The notes beneath the pieces were generated by a model. That model worked only from the letters and a program-made list of their open reading frames with translations. It did not search any database and was not told the origin of the DNA. From Streptomyces sp. NBRC 109706 (GTDB taxonomy: Bacteria > Actinomycetota > Actinomycetes > Streptomycetales > Streptomycetaceae), in contig NZ_BBOM01000012.1 in assembly GCF_000974485.1 (NCBI RefSeq), positions 124,001 through 188,000 on the forward strand: a DNA stretch of 64,000 nucleotides, read 5' to 3'. Each line of letters starts with the position of its first letter. The stretch's first letter is position 1. Both the position numbers and the translations under genes were made by a program. Below are positions 8,294-17,291 of this stretch, piece by piece.

Positions 8294-9010
8294 CTACGCC
8301 GGCGGCGGGCCCTCCGCCGGTGGGATGCCGGCGCGCCGGGCCAGGGCCACGGCCGCCAGGGTGGAGTGCACGTTCAGCTTGCCGAGGACGTTCTGCATAT
8401 GGGTGCGCACCGTGTGCGGGGAGAGGTAGAGCCGTTCGGCCACGGCCTTGCGGCCGAGGCCGGCGAGCATGCAGCGCAGCACCTCAAGCTCGCGCGGCGT
8501 CAGCGACTCCACCAGCCGCTGACGCTCGCCCCGGTGCGCCCGGTCGGCCTGGAGCTCACGCAGCACGCCGGTGAGCAGCCCGGGCGGGAGGTGCGTCTCG
8601 TCCCTGAGCACGCCCCTGATCACCTGGAGCAGCCGGGCCAGCGAGCTGTCCTTGGCCACCCAGCCGCGCGCCTGGCCGCTCAGCGCCCTGGCGGCCAGCA
8701 CCGGATCGTCGCCTGCCGCGAGCATGACAGTCCGTAGCTCGGGGAAGCGTTCGTGCACCAGGTCGAGCAGGGCGGTGGCGTCGTTCGGGCCCTCGGCCGT
8801 CGGTTCGAGGGCGCCCGACAGCTCCACGTCGAGCAACAGGACCTGGAAGGGCGGCTGTCGGCCGCCTCCGACCTGTTCGAGCAGCTGACGCGCCGCGAGC
8901 ACGCTGCCGACGGCCACGGCCTCGACATCCGCGTCCGCCGCGAGGGCGGTGGCCAGCGACTCAGCGAAGATCCGGTGCTCGTCCACCACCAGCACCCGAA
9001 TACGGTCCAC
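8294..9010 (-). CDS. NarL/LuxR-type response regulator
   Basis: A 238-residue protein with an N-terminal receiver (about 1-125) and a C-terminal LuxR-type HTH (about 168-230; SLTPRELEVLRCMLAGLGRKAVAERLYLS...HMQNVLGKLNV). The phospho-acceptor Asp61 (VLLLDVEL) and Lys120 are present, but the acidic pocket reads DE (10-11) rather than DD. An insertion of about 10 residues (GALEPTAEGPND) follows the Asp. No histidine kinase gene is adjacent, so it is an orphan. The start is GTG at 9010. It lies downstream of galK on the same strand but is separated by 225 bp and a hairpin. Confidence 0.88.
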   Translation of the reverse strand: MDRIRVLVVDEHRIFAESLATALAADADVEAVAVGSVLAARQLLEQVGGGRQPPFQVLLLDVELSGALEPTAEGPNDATALLDLVHERFPELRTVMLAAGDDPVLAARALSGQARGWVAKDSSLARLLQVIRGVLRDETHLPPGLLTGVLRELQADRAHRGERQRLVESLTPRELEVLRCMLAGLGRKAVAERLYLSPHTVRTHMQNVLGKLNVHSTLAAVALARRAGIPPAEGPPPA

Positions 9011-9142
9011 CGAAAGCCCCAGGGGTCGTGTCGAAGGGGCTGGCTAGGCGGGCACGGCACCCCGTCCACGCATGTCCTGACCACACGGCCGCCGCCGAGG
9101 GTCTGTGACCGGACCGGGCGCCGCGCCCACCGTCTCGCCCCC

Positions 9143-9176
9143 TGATCGGCACCGGCCCCCACCGGTGCTGGGATCA
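9143..9176 (-). terminator. Probable terminator after galTEK
   Basis: Interrupted hairpin: TGATC/GATCA outer arms (9143-9147, 9172-9176) and GCACCGG/CCGGTGC inner arms (9149-9155, 9162-9168). It lies just downstream of galK (stop 9236) and upstream of the response-regulator gene, so it would end the gal transcript. Confidence 0.5.
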
Positions 9177-9235
9177 GCCTACGGCTGGCGCCCCAGGGTG
9201 GAAGGGGTTTCGCCGAAGTGCGGATATCGGTGCGG

Positions 9236-10372
9236 TCACGCCGGCAGTCGGCGGGCCCCGGCGGACGGAATCGCCTCGAAGATCCGGGGGGCCGGAAGAT
9301 CCCTGGCCGCGAACGCGTCGAGCACGGCGCGGCGCACCGGGGCGACGGACTCCTCGGGGACCAGCGCGATGGCCGAGCCGCCGAACCCGCCGCCGGTCAT
9401 CCGGGAACCCAGGGCGCCCGCCGCGTCGGCGGTCTCCACCACCAGGTCCAGCTCCGGGCAGGAGACCTCGAAGTCGTCCCGCAGCGAGGCGTGCCCCTCG
9501 GTCAGCAGCGGGCCGATCTCCCGGGCCCGCCCGGCGTCGAGCAGCCCGACGATCCGCTCCACCCGACGGTCCTCCGTCACCACATGGCGCACCCGGCGGC
9601 GGACCACCTCGTCGTCCAGTTTCGCGAGCGCCGCGTCCAGCTCGGCGAAGGGCACATCGCGCAGGAACGGGACGCCGAGCGTCGCGGCCCCCGCCTCGCA
9701 CTCGGCGCGGCGGGCGGCGTAACCGCCGTCCGCGTGCGCGTGCTTGACCCGGGTGTCGACGACCAGCAGCCGCAGGCCCTCGGCAGCCATGTCGAACGGC
9801 ACCTGCCGGCGGCCCAGATCCCGGGTGTCCAGAAAGAGGACATGGCCCTCGACACAGGCGGCCGACGCCATCTGGTCCAGGATGCCGCAGGGCATGCCGA
9901 CGAAGTCGTTCTCCGCCAGCTGCCCGATCCTGGCCAGCTCGGCGGCCTCCAGGCCGAGGCCGTTCAGCTCGCTGAGGGCGAGCGCGGTGACGACTTCGAG
10001 CGCCGCGGAGGAGGAGAGCCCGGCGCCGGTGGGGACGTCGGAGGCGAAGAGGATGTCGGCGCCGGCCAGCCGGTGGCCGGCGCGCTCAAGCGCCCAGGCG
10101 ACGCCCGCCGGATAGCCGGCCCAGCCGGGCACCGAGCCCGGCGTCAGCCCGTCGATGTCCAGCTCGACGACGGCGTCGCCGACGTCCCGGGAGCGCAGCC
10201 GCAGCACCCGGTCGGCGCGCCGGGTGACCGTGGCGACGGCGGCGTGCGGCAGCGCGAAGGGCAGCACGAAGCCCTCGTTGTAGTCGGTGTGCTCCCCGAT
10301 GAGGTTGACCCGTCCCGGGGCGCTCCAGGCGCCGTCGGGCGCGACCCCGAACACCTGCTGATGGCTGGTCAC
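9236..10372 (-). CDS. galK: Galactokinase
   Basis: A 378-residue GHMP kinase that phosphorylates galactose to galactose-1-phosphate in the Leloir pathway. It shows the galactokinase signature PGRVNLIGEHTDYNEGFVLP (about 20-39), the GHMP ATP loop PTGAGLSSSAALE (about 114-126) and the C-terminal GSRMTGGGFGGSAIAL motif. Its ATG overlaps the galE stop by 4 bp, so translation is coupled; it is the last gene of galT-galE-galK. Length matches the family. Confidence 0.96.
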   Translation of the reverse strand: MTSHQQVFGVAPDGAWSAPGRVNLIGEHTDYNEGFVLPFALPHAAVATVTRRADRVLRLRSRDVGDAVVELDIDGLTPGSVPGWAGYPAGVAWALERAGHRLAGADILFASDVPTGAGLSSSAALEVVTALALSELNGLGLEAAELARIGQLAENDFVGMPCGILDQMASAACVEGHVLFLDTRDLGRRQVPFDMAAEGLRLLVVDTRVKHAHADGGYAARRAECEAGAATLGVPFLRDVPFAELDAALAKLDDEVVRRRVRHVVTEDRRVERIVGLLDAGRAREIGPLLTEGHASLRDDFEVSCPELDLVVETADAAGALGSRMTGGGFGGSAIALVPEESVAPVRRAVLDAFAARDLPAPRIFEAIPSAGARRLPA

Positions 10373-11331
10373 GCGCTGGGCTCCTCTCGCTGGGCGAAGG
10401 CCCAGGCGTCGGCGATGATGTCCGCCAGCTCAGGGCGGCGCGGGCGCCAGCCCAGGCGGGCCCTGGCGCGCTCGGCCGAGGCGACCAGCACGGCCGGGTC
10501 GCCGGCGCGGCGGTCGGCGACGGTCTCGGGGATCGGATGTCCGGTGACCTCGCGGGCGGCCTCGATCACCTGACGCACGGAGAACCCGTTGCCGTTGCCC
10601 AGGTTGCAGATCAGATGCTCGCCGGGGGCGACGGCGGTCAGCGCCAGCAGATGCGCCTCGGCCAGGTCGTCCACATGGATGTAGTCGCGGACACAGGTGC
10701 CGTCGGGCGTCGGGTAGTCCGCGCCGTAGACGGAGATCGACTCCCGGCGCCCCTGGGCGACCTGGAGCACGATGGGGATCAGATGGCTCTCCGGGTCGTG
10801 CCGCTCCCCCTGGGCGCCCAGCGCGCCGGCCACGTTGAAGTAGCGCAGCGAGACGGCGGCCAGGCCCTGGGCGGCGCACTCCCCGGTGATCATCTGGTCG
10901 ACGGCGAGCTTGCTGGCGCCGTAGGGGTTGGTGGGCGCGGTGACGGCGTCCTCGACGATGGGCGTCGAGGCCGGCTCGCCGTAGACGGCGGCGGTGGAGG
11001 AGAAGACCAGGGTGCGCACCCCTGCGCCGCGCATCGCGGCCAGCAGCTCGATGGTACCGGCGACGTTGTTGCGCCAGTACTTCTCCGGGTCCAGCACGGA
11101 CTCGCCGACCTGGGAGCAGGCCGCGAAGTGCAGCACCGCGTCATAGGAGTCGTCCAACCAGCGCGCCGCGTCCTGCACCCGGCCCTCGACGAACTCGGCG
11201 CCCTCGGGGACGCCGGCCAGGAAGCCGGTGGACAGATCGTCCAGCACCGTGACCCGGTGTCCGGCCGCCAGCAGCCGGGCGGCGACCACGCCGCCGACAT
11301 AGCCGGCCCCGCCCGTGACCAGATACCTCAT
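10369..11331 (-). CDS. galE: UDP-glucose 4-epimerase
   Basis: A 320-residue extended-SDR epimerase interconverting UDP-galactose and UDP-glucose. It has the N-terminal NAD-binding GGAGYVGG (7-14), the catalytic Ser/Tyr/Lys set in FSSTAAVYG and NPYGASKL (YxxxK), and RYFNVAGA, all characteristic of GalE. It is the middle gene of the operon, overlapping galT upstream and galK downstream by 4 bp each. Besides galactose use it may supply UDP-galactose for glycan synthesis. Confidence 0.95.
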   Translation of the reverse strand: MRYLVTGGAGYVGGVVAARLLAAGHRVTVLDDLSTGFLAGVPEGAEFVEGRVQDAARWLDDSYDAVLHFAACSQVGESVLDPEKYWRNNVAGTIELLAAMRGAGVRTLVFSSTAAVYGEPASTPIVEDAVTAPTNPYGASKLAVDQMITGECAAQGLAAVSLRYFNVAGALGAQGERHDPESHLIPIVLQVAQGRRESISVYGADYPTPDGTCVRDYIHVDDLAEAHLLALTAVAPGEHLICNLGNGNGFSVRQVIEAAREVTGHPIPETVADRRAGDPAVLVASAERARARLGWRPRRPELADIIADAWAFAQREEPSA

Positions 11332-12377
11332 GCGCTTGCCACCTCTCGCAGCCGGTCGGCAGCGGCCTCCGGCAGAACGTCACTGACGAAAGCCCCCATG
11401 CCGGACTCCGAGCCGGCCAGGAACTTCAACTTATCCGCGCTCCTGCGGATGGTGAACAACTCCAGGTGGAGCGCGTAGTCCTCGCGGTCCGGCACGTCGA
11501 AGGGGGCCTGGTGCCAGCCGGAGATATAGGGGGTCGGGCCGGCGTCGGGGCCGAAGATCCGGTCGAAGCGGCGCAGCAGCTCCAGATAGACGCCGGGGAA
11601 CTCGGCGCGCTCGGCCTCGTCGAGACCGCGCAGGTCGGGCACCCTGCGGTTGGGGTAGAGGTGCACCTCGTAGGGCCAGCGGGCGGCGTAGGGCACGAAG
11701 GCCGTCCAGCGCTCGGTCTCCAGCACGATCCGGCGGCCCTCGGACCGCTCGGTGGCGACCAGTTCGTCGAAGAGGTTGCCCCCGGTGCGCCGCTTGTGCT
11801 CGGCGACGGAACGCAGCGCCCGCTCGGTGAACGGCGTGACGAACGGGTAGCCGTAGATCTGGCCGTGCGGGTGCGCGAGGGTGACGCCGATCTCGGCGCC
11901 CCGGTTCTCGAAGCAGTACACCTGGCGGACGCCGGGGTGCCGGGACAGCTCGTCGGTCCTGTCCGTCCAGGCGGCGAGCACCAGGGCGGCCTGCTCCTCG
12001 CTGAGGTCGGCGAAGGATGCCTGGTGGTCGGAGGTGAAGCAGACCACCTCACAGCGGCCGACGTCGCCGCCGAAGGACGGGAAGCGGTTCTCGAAGACGG
12101 CGACCTGGTAGGAGTCGGCCGGTATCTCGCTCAGCCGCTCGCCGCTGGTGGGGCAGAGCGGGCACTGGTCGGCCGGTGGGTGGTAGGTGCGGGACTGGCG
12201 GTGGGCGGCATAGCCGACATGCTCGTCGAGCAGGGCGTTGTGCCGTGTCTCGGAGCTGGAGGTGGTCCTCGGCAGCGGTCTGCGGTCGGCGACGCCACGG
12301 TCGACGGCCTCGCCCTCGGCCGCGTCGTAGTAGAGCAGCTCGCGGCCGTCGGCCAGCCTGGTCGATGTCTTCCTCAT
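11328..12377 (-). CDS. galT: Galactose-1-phosphate uridylyltransferase
   Basis: A 349-residue enzyme exchanging UMP between UDP-glucose and galactose-1-phosphate. It carries the active-site HPHGQ motif (in LAHPHGQIYGYP) with the histidine nucleophile, plus an N-terminal CPLC metal-binding pair (in DQCPLCPTSGER). It heads the galTEK operon. The start is uncertain: ATG codons exist at 12377, 12392 and 12458. 12377 is chosen because family proteins begin with the conserved sequence KTSTRLADGREL directly after it, although no strong Shine-Dalgarno sequence is visible. Confidence 0.93.
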   Translation of the reverse strand: MRKTSTRLADGRELLYYDAAEGEAVDRGVADRRPLPRTTSSSETRHNALLDEHVGYAAHRQSRTYHPPADQCPLCPTSGERLSEIPADSYQVAVFENRFPSFGGDVGRCEVVCFTSDHQASFADLSEEQAALVLAAWTDRTDELSRHPGVRQVYCFENRGAEIGVTLAHPHGQIYGYPFVTPFTERALRSVAEHKRRTGGNLFDELVATERSEGRRIVLETERWTAFVPYAARWPYEVHLYPNRRVPDLRGLDEAERAEFPGVYLELLRRFDRIFGPDAGPTPYISGWHQAPFDVPDREDYALHLELFTIRRSADKLKFLAGSESGMGAFVSDVLPEAAADRLREVASA

Positions 12378-12458
12378 CCCGGCGTTCTTCATCCCGGTGT
12401 TCGCCCCGGTCCCTTGCAGCATCCGGCTTGCCTCGCCATCCCATGCAGTCCAGCGCAC

Positions 12459-12477
12459 TGTTCAACAGAATCAAACA
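12459..12477. promoter_or_regulatory. Candidate operator upstream of galTEK
   Basis: An A/T-rich patch about 80 bp upstream of galT. It contains the small palindrome TGTT-C-AACA (12459-12467) followed by TCAAACA (12471-12477). Read on the minus strand this is TGTTTGATTC then TGTTGAACA, an imperfect 10-bp direct repeat resembling operators of DeoR-type sugar repressors. Assignment to a regulator is inference. Confidence 0.4.
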
Positions 12478-12553
12478 TAAGGATGCAGGGAAGAACACCC
12501 GCGCGTCAATGCGCGGCCCGGAGGTGGAGAGGATGGGGGTGGGCGGGGCGGCG

Positions 12554-13228
12554 TCAGACGGGGCGCCGGCCCAGATGCTCCAGCAGGCCCGTGCGGACGG
12601 CGAGGGCGGCGGCCTCCAGCCGGGACGCCGTGCCCAGCTTGGTCAACAGCCGCTGGACATGGGTGCGGGCGGTGCTGGGCGCCACGCCGAGGCCGGTGGC
12701 TATCCGCCGGGTGTCCTCGCCCTCGACGATCCGGGCCAGCACATCGGCCTCCCGCTCGGTGAGCAGGCCGGCCAGCCTGGCGCCCTCGGCGTGCGCGCCG
12801 TCACGCGGGTGCAGCAGCTCGGCGAACGCCTCCCGCAGCAGCTGCGGGGCGACCGCCGCCTCCCCGGCCCTGGCCCTGGCCATCGCCCGCTCCACGCCCT
12901 CGATCCGCTCGTCATGGCGGACATAGCCACGGGCCCCGGCGGCGAAGGCCGCCGCGACCCCGACCGGCCTCGGCACCGGGCCGAGCACCACCACGGCACA
13001 GCGCGGGAACTCGTGGTGGACGCGGGCCACCGGGGCGAGCGCGCCGGGCGCCTCGGGCGTCACACAGCCGAAGAGGCAGACCTCCGGCTGCTTGCCCACC
13101 ACCAGCTCGACGGCCCGCCCGGTCGGCGCGGCGGCGCCGAGCACCCGATGCCCCCGCACCCGCAGCGCCGAGGCCAACGCCTCGGCGACCAACCGCCGGT
13201 CGTCGACCACCACGACCCTGAGCGTCAT
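12554..13228 (-). CDS. LuxR-type regulator with degenerate receiver domain
   Basis: A 224-residue orphan regulator. Residues 1-115 fold-match a receiver (VVVVDDRRLVAEALASAL at the start, with Asp9/Asp10). The phospho-acceptor position after the third strand reads EVCLFGCVTPEAPG, with no Asp, and the usual KD near the fifth strand is RHDE. Phosphorylation as in classical regulators is therefore unlikely. The C-terminal LuxR HTH is intact (GLLTEREADVLARIVEGEDTRRIATGLGVAPSTARTHVQRLLTKLG, about 155-200). ATG at 13228 is chosen over the upstream extension, which is Pro/Arg-rich. The nearest neighbours are galT and a beta-propeller membrane protein, with no kinase. Confidence 0.85.
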   Translation of the reverse strand: MTLRVVVVDDRRLVAEALASALRVRGHRVLGAAAPTGRAVELVVGKQPEVCLFGCVTPEAPGALAPVARVHHEFPRCAVVVLGPVPRPVGVAAAFAAGARGYVRHDERIEGVERAMARARAGEAAVAPQLLREAFAELLHPRDGAHAEGARLAGLLTEREADVLARIVEGEDTRRIATGLGVAPSTARTHVQRLLTKLGTASRLEAAALAVRTGLLEHLGRRPV

Positions 13229-13329
13229 CGTCGTCCTCCCCCACTCGGAGACCACCAGGACCAGCGCCGGGACATCACGGGGACGGGGCCGGGGCGGTCG
13301 AACCGAACCCCGGCCACCGCCCGGGGGGA

Positions 13330-15228
13330 TCACCGATAGGCGAGCAGCGAGGGCGGCGACTCCTCGCTCTCATAGGTCACCTGGTCCACCAGGAGCAGGG
13401 TGTTGTCCTTCCACATGGGCACGTTGTCGTGCGGGAACATACCGCCGCCCATCATGGAGTACTCCTTCTCCCGGGCGTTCCGGTCGAGCGCCATCAGGGG
13501 GCTCAGCTCCTCCGTCGCCGGGTCGAGCACCGACACCATGCCCTCCAGCTCGTAGTCGGCCGGCTGGTAGGCCAGGATCTTCCCGTCCTCGACGGCGAAC
13601 GGGCGTATCACGCCGCCGTTGATCGCGCCCACCTCGTACTCGGGGGAGCCGGTGGTGAGGTTGAAGGCGGCCAACCCGCCGTCGTCCCGGCCCGCGTTGG
13701 TGCCCAGGTAGAGATAGCCGTCCGACACCACGCCCAGGGGGCAGGAGGTGAACATCTGGTTCTCGCAGGGCGCGACAAAGCGGTCGGTGTCGTAGTCCAG
13801 GACATGCTCGATCTCGGTGTGGTTCTCGTTGATCACCACGATCTCCTCGGCGCCGTCGCCGAACGCCTCGCCCGTCTTCACCACCACGGTCAGCGGGTCG
13901 AGGGAGAGAACGGAGCGGACCTCCATCGGCTCGCCGTCCAACTCCGCGAAGTCCCACTCCCAGTTGGGGTTGCCCGCCTCGTCGGTGGCCCGGAGGGTGC
14001 CGCCCTCCTCGCCGAGCCAACCGCACTCCTGCAGCGAGACGAACTGGCTCTCGACCACCATGTAGGCGGTCTCCGCGCAGTCGCCGTCGGAGACCCAGAG
14101 CTGCTCGCCGGTGGAGATCCGGTAACCGCCGCCGCCGATGCCCCAGCTCACCGCGACCGTGTCGCCGAGGATGGCCGGGTGGTCGTACTTGTCCGGGGTG
14201 ATCGAGTTGTTGATCGGGATGGTGGCGACCTCCTCGCCGACGGAGATGTCGACGACCGAGATCACCTCGCAGTCCCGGCCCTGGAGGATCGCGATGCGGT
14301 TGTCGTCCACATTGGCCGAGGCGTTGCAGTCGCCGCCGGACAGCTGGAAGGACAGCGACCAGTTCTCCTGGCCGGTGGCGATGTCATAGGAGATCAACTT
14401 GTCGCCCAGGACCCGGACAAAGGCGTCCTCGATGAACCAGGTGCCCTTGGAACGGATCAGGATGTCGTCGGCGTCGACCTCGATCGGCGGGACCTCCCAG
14501 GCCAGCGAGGCCGAGATGGGCTCGCTCGGCAGCGAACCGCCGCCCCCGCCGCCCCCGTCGTCCTCCCCGTCCGGGCCGCCGGTCTCCTCCTCCTCGGGCG
14601 GCGGCTCGTCGCCGCCGGCGTCGCGGTTCTCCGCGTTGGTGTTCTTGTCGTCGCCCGACAGCGCCCAGAAGACGCCCCCGCCGCCCAGCAGCACCGCCAG
14701 CACCACGCCCACCACGAGCAGCACCCGACCCCGGCCGAAGCCGCCGCCCCCACCGGGGGCGGGCGGGGGCGCCCCCGGGCCCCCGAAGCCGCCCGCGCCG
14801 CCGAACGTGGCCTGCGGGCCGCCGTACGGGCCGGGCGGGGTGGCCGCGTTGAACCCGCCGCCGAGGGTGGGCTGTTGTGCGGGCACCCCGCCCTGCGTCT
14901 GGCCCTGCGCCTGACCCTGCGGGAAGCCGTAGCCGCTCGGGGGCGGCGTCTGCGGATAGCCGTAACCGGCCGGCGGGGCCGGCGGATAGCCGTAGCCCGG
15001 CTGACCCGGCTGCCCCTGGGGCGGCACCGCGGGCGACGAGGGCGGCGTGCCGGGGTCGGCGCCGAACGGCCCGCCCGGCGTGCCCATCGCGGGCGTGGGC
15101 GAGAGCGGCGGGCTGCCGGGCGTCGGCGGGCCGAAGCCGCCGGCCGCCGGAGTCCCGTGCTGCGGCTCCTCATCCGGCGAACCCGGCTGGCCGCCGGGAG
15201 GCTGGTGCGGTGGCGGTGGCGTGGACAT
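13330..15228 (-). CDS. Membrane-anchored PQQ-like beta-propeller protein
   Basis: A 632-residue protein. Residues 1-165 are Pro/Gly/Gln-rich and disordered, probably cytoplasmic. One membrane helix follows (RVLLVVGVVLAVLLGGGGVFWAL, about 170-192), then an acidic/glycine linker (to about 235). The extracytoplasmic domain (240-632) has repeated blades of the PQQ/WD type such as VLGDKLISYDIATGQENWSLSF and ISTGEQLWVSDGD. It has scattered cysteines that may form disulfides. Streptomycetes carry many such proteins, some beside serine/threonine kinases; no kinase domain is present here. Function is unknown, with a cell-envelope scaffold or sensor role possible. Confidence 0.85.
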   Translation of the reverse strand: MSTPPPPHQPPGGQPGSPDEEPQHGTPAAGGFGPPTPGSPPLSPTPAMGTPGGPFGADPGTPPSSPAVPPQGQPGQPGYGYPPAPPAGYGYPQTPPPSGYGFPQGQAQGQTQGGVPAQQPTLGGGFNAATPPGPYGGPQATFGGAGGFGGPGAPPPAPGGGGGFGRGRVLLVVGVVLAVLLGGGGVFWALSGDDKNTNAENRDAGGDEPPPEEEETGGPDGEDDGGGGGGGSLPSEPISASLAWEVPPIEVDADDILIRSKGTWFIEDAFVRVLGDKLISYDIATGQENWSLSFQLSGGDCNASANVDDNRIAILQGRDCEVISVVDISVGEEVATIPINNSITPDKYDHPAILGDTVAVSWGIGGGGYRISTGEQLWVSDGDCAETAYMVVESQFVSLQECGWLGEEGGTLRATDEAGNPNWEWDFAELDGEPMEVRSVLSLDPLTVVVKTGEAFGDGAEEIVVINENHTEIEHVLDYDTDRFVAPCENQMFTSCPLGVVSDGYLYLGTNAGRDDGGLAAFNLTTGSPEYEVGAINGGVIRPFAVEDGKILAYQPADYELEGMVSVLDPATEELSPLMALDRNAREKEYSMMGGGMFPHDNVPMWKDNTLLLVDQVTYESEESPPSLLAYR

Positions 15229-15410
15229 CGTTCCCCCTGGGCCGGACTGCTAAGAGACGGTTCGGGCCAGCTGCCCGAGATACGCGCGTTATCGGTCGGC
15301 GCGCGCAGTTCCTCTTTCTATCACCGGACTCCGACAGTGCCGGAAACGGTTGCGTACCGGCGACAGCCGTGACCGGCCCGCAACCAAAGGGCCCCGGGCG
15401 GACGTCGACG

Positions 15411-17291
15411 TCAGGACTCCTCGGCCAGTTCCAGCCAGCGGGTCTCCAGATCGTCGCGCTCCCGCGCCAGCTCCCGCAGCCGCGCGTCGAGTTCGGCGAT
15501 CCGGGCGAAGTCCGTGGCGTGTTCGGCCATCTCGCCGTGCAGGGCGCGCTCCCGCTCGCTCAGCTTGTCGAGTTGGCGCTCGATCTTCTGGAACTCCTTC
15601 TGGGCGGCGCGGGAGAGCCGCGCCGGCTTGGCCTCGGCGGTCGCCTCCGGCGCCGCCGCCGTGGTGGTCGCGTTGGTCGCCGTCGCCGACTCCCGCCGCG
15701 CCGCCCGGCGTTCCAGGTACTCGTCGACGCCGCGCGGCAGCATCCGCAGCGTGCGGTCGCCGAGCAGCGCGAACACCCGGTCCGTGGTGCGCTCCAGGAA
15801 GAAACGGTCGTGGCTGATCACCACGAGCGACCCCGGCCAGCCGTCGAGCAGGTCCTCCAGCTGCGTCAGGGTCTCGATGTCCAGATCGTTGGTCGGCTCG
15901 TCCAGGAAGAGGACGTTGGGCTCGTCCATCAACAGCCGCAGGATCTGCAGGCGTCGGCGTTCACCGCCGGAGATGTCGCCGACCGGCGTCCACTGGCGCT
16001 CCTTGCCGAAGCCGAACCGCTCGCAGAGCTGGGAGGCGGTCATCTCCCGCCCCTTGCCGAGGTCGACCCGGGAGCGCACGCTCTCCACGGCCTGCAACAC
16101 CCGCAGGCCCGGGTCGAGTTCGCCGACCTCCTGGGAGAGATAGGCGAGCCGAACGGTCTTGCCGACGGTGATCCGGCCGGCGGTCAGCAGCGGGGAGTCC
16201 TCATCGCGGGCCGTCTCGGCGAGCGCGCGGAGCAGGGACGTCTTGCCCGCGCCGTTCACCCCGACCAGGCCGATCCGGTCGCCGGGCCCCAACTGCCAGG
16301 TCAGCCGCTCCAACAGGGTGCGCCCGCCGCCGTCGGCCGTGGCGCCGACCCGGACGGTGACATCCTCCAGATCGAAGACCGTCCTGCCGAGTCGGGCGCT
16401 GGCGAAGCCCATCAGCTCGGCGCTGTCCCTGGGCGGCGGCACGTCCTCGATCAGCTCGTTGGCCGCCTCGATCCGGAACCTGGGCTTGCTGGTGCGGGCC
16501 GGGGCGCCGCGCCGCAGCCAGGCCAGCTCCTTGCGCACCAGGTTCTGCCGCTTGGTCTCCTCGGTGGCCGCGATCCGCTCCCGCTCGGCGCGGGCGAAGA
16601 CATAGTCGCTGTAGCCGCCCTCGTAGCCGAAGACCGTGCCGCGCTGCACATCCCACATCCGGGTGCAGACCTGGTCCAGGAACCAGCGGTCGTGGGTGAC
16701 CACCACCAGCGCCGACCTGCGGGCCCGCAGATGGCCGGCGAGCCAGGCGATGCCCTCCACGTCCAGGTGGTTGGTCGGCTCGTCGAGCACGATCAGGTCC
16801 TGCTCGGCGATCAGCAGCCTGGCCAGCGCGATCCGCCGCCGCTCGCCGCCGGAGAGCGGACCGATCACCGTGTCGAGTCCGTCGGCGAACCCCGGCAGGT
16901 CGAGGCCGCCGAAGAGCCCGGTGAGAACGTCCCGCACCCGGGGTTCGCCGGCCCACTCGTGGTCGGCCAGCTCGCCGATGACCTCCTGGCGGACGGTGGC
17001 CGCCGGATCGAGCGAATCGTGCTGGGTGAGGACCCCGAGCCGGAGCCCGCCGGCGTGGGTGACCCGGCCGTCGTCCGGCGGCTCCTGCCGCGCGAGGACC
17101 CGCACCAGCGTCGTCTTGCCGTCGCCGTTGCGGCCCACCACCCCGATCCGGTCGCCCTCGTTGACGCCGAGCGAGACCCCGTCGAGCAGGGCGCGGGTGC
17201 CGTAGACCTTGCTGATGGACTCGGCGTTGACCAGGTTTCGGCCAGCGGAGGACGGCGATGCCGACCTGGTGGTTCCGGACGGTTCAGGCAT
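15411..17291 (-). CDS. ABC-F ATPase (Uup/EttA-like), ribosome-associated
   Basis: A 626-residue soluble protein with two ABC ATPase domains and no membrane spans. Walker A motifs are GRNGDGKT (about 53-60) and GVNGAGKT in the second domain, with signatures LSGGERRR and ISGGERRR and Walker B ending LDEPTNHLD and LDEPTNDLD. The C-terminal 85 residues form a charged coiled coil after an Ala/Thr linker, as in Uup-type members. ABC-F proteins act on ribosomes as translation factors or antibiotic-protection factors. Its start overlaps the ispE stop by 8 bp, making it the last gene of the rsmI-tatD-ksgA-ispE run. Resistance specificity cannot be read from sequence. Confidence 0.92.
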   Translation of the reverse strand: MPEPSGTTRSASPSSAGRNLVNAESISKVYGTRALLDGVSLGVNEGDRIGVVGRNGDGKTTLVRVLARQEPPDDGRVTHAGGLRLGVLTQHDSLDPAATVRQEVIGELADHEWAGEPRVRDVLTGLFGGLDLPGFADGLDTVIGPLSGGERRRIALARLLIAEQDLIVLDEPTNHLDVEGIAWLAGHLRARRSALVVVTHDRWFLDQVCTRMWDVQRGTVFGYEGGYSDYVFARAERERIAATEETKRQNLVRKELAWLRRGAPARTSKPRFRIEAANELIEDVPPPRDSAELMGFASARLGRTVFDLEDVTVRVGATADGGGRTLLERLTWQLGPGDRIGLVGVNGAGKTSLLRALAETARDEDSPLLTAGRITVGKTVRLAYLSQEVGELDPGLRVLQAVESVRSRVDLGKGREMTASQLCERFGFGKERQWTPVGDISGGERRRLQILRLLMDEPNVLFLDEPTNDLDIETLTQLEDLLDGWPGSLVVISHDRFFLERTTDRVFALLGDRTLRMLPRGVDEYLERRAARRESATATNATTTAAAPEATAEAKPARLSRAAQKEFQKIERQLDKLSERERALHGEMAEHATDFARIAELDARLRELARERDDLETRWLELAEES

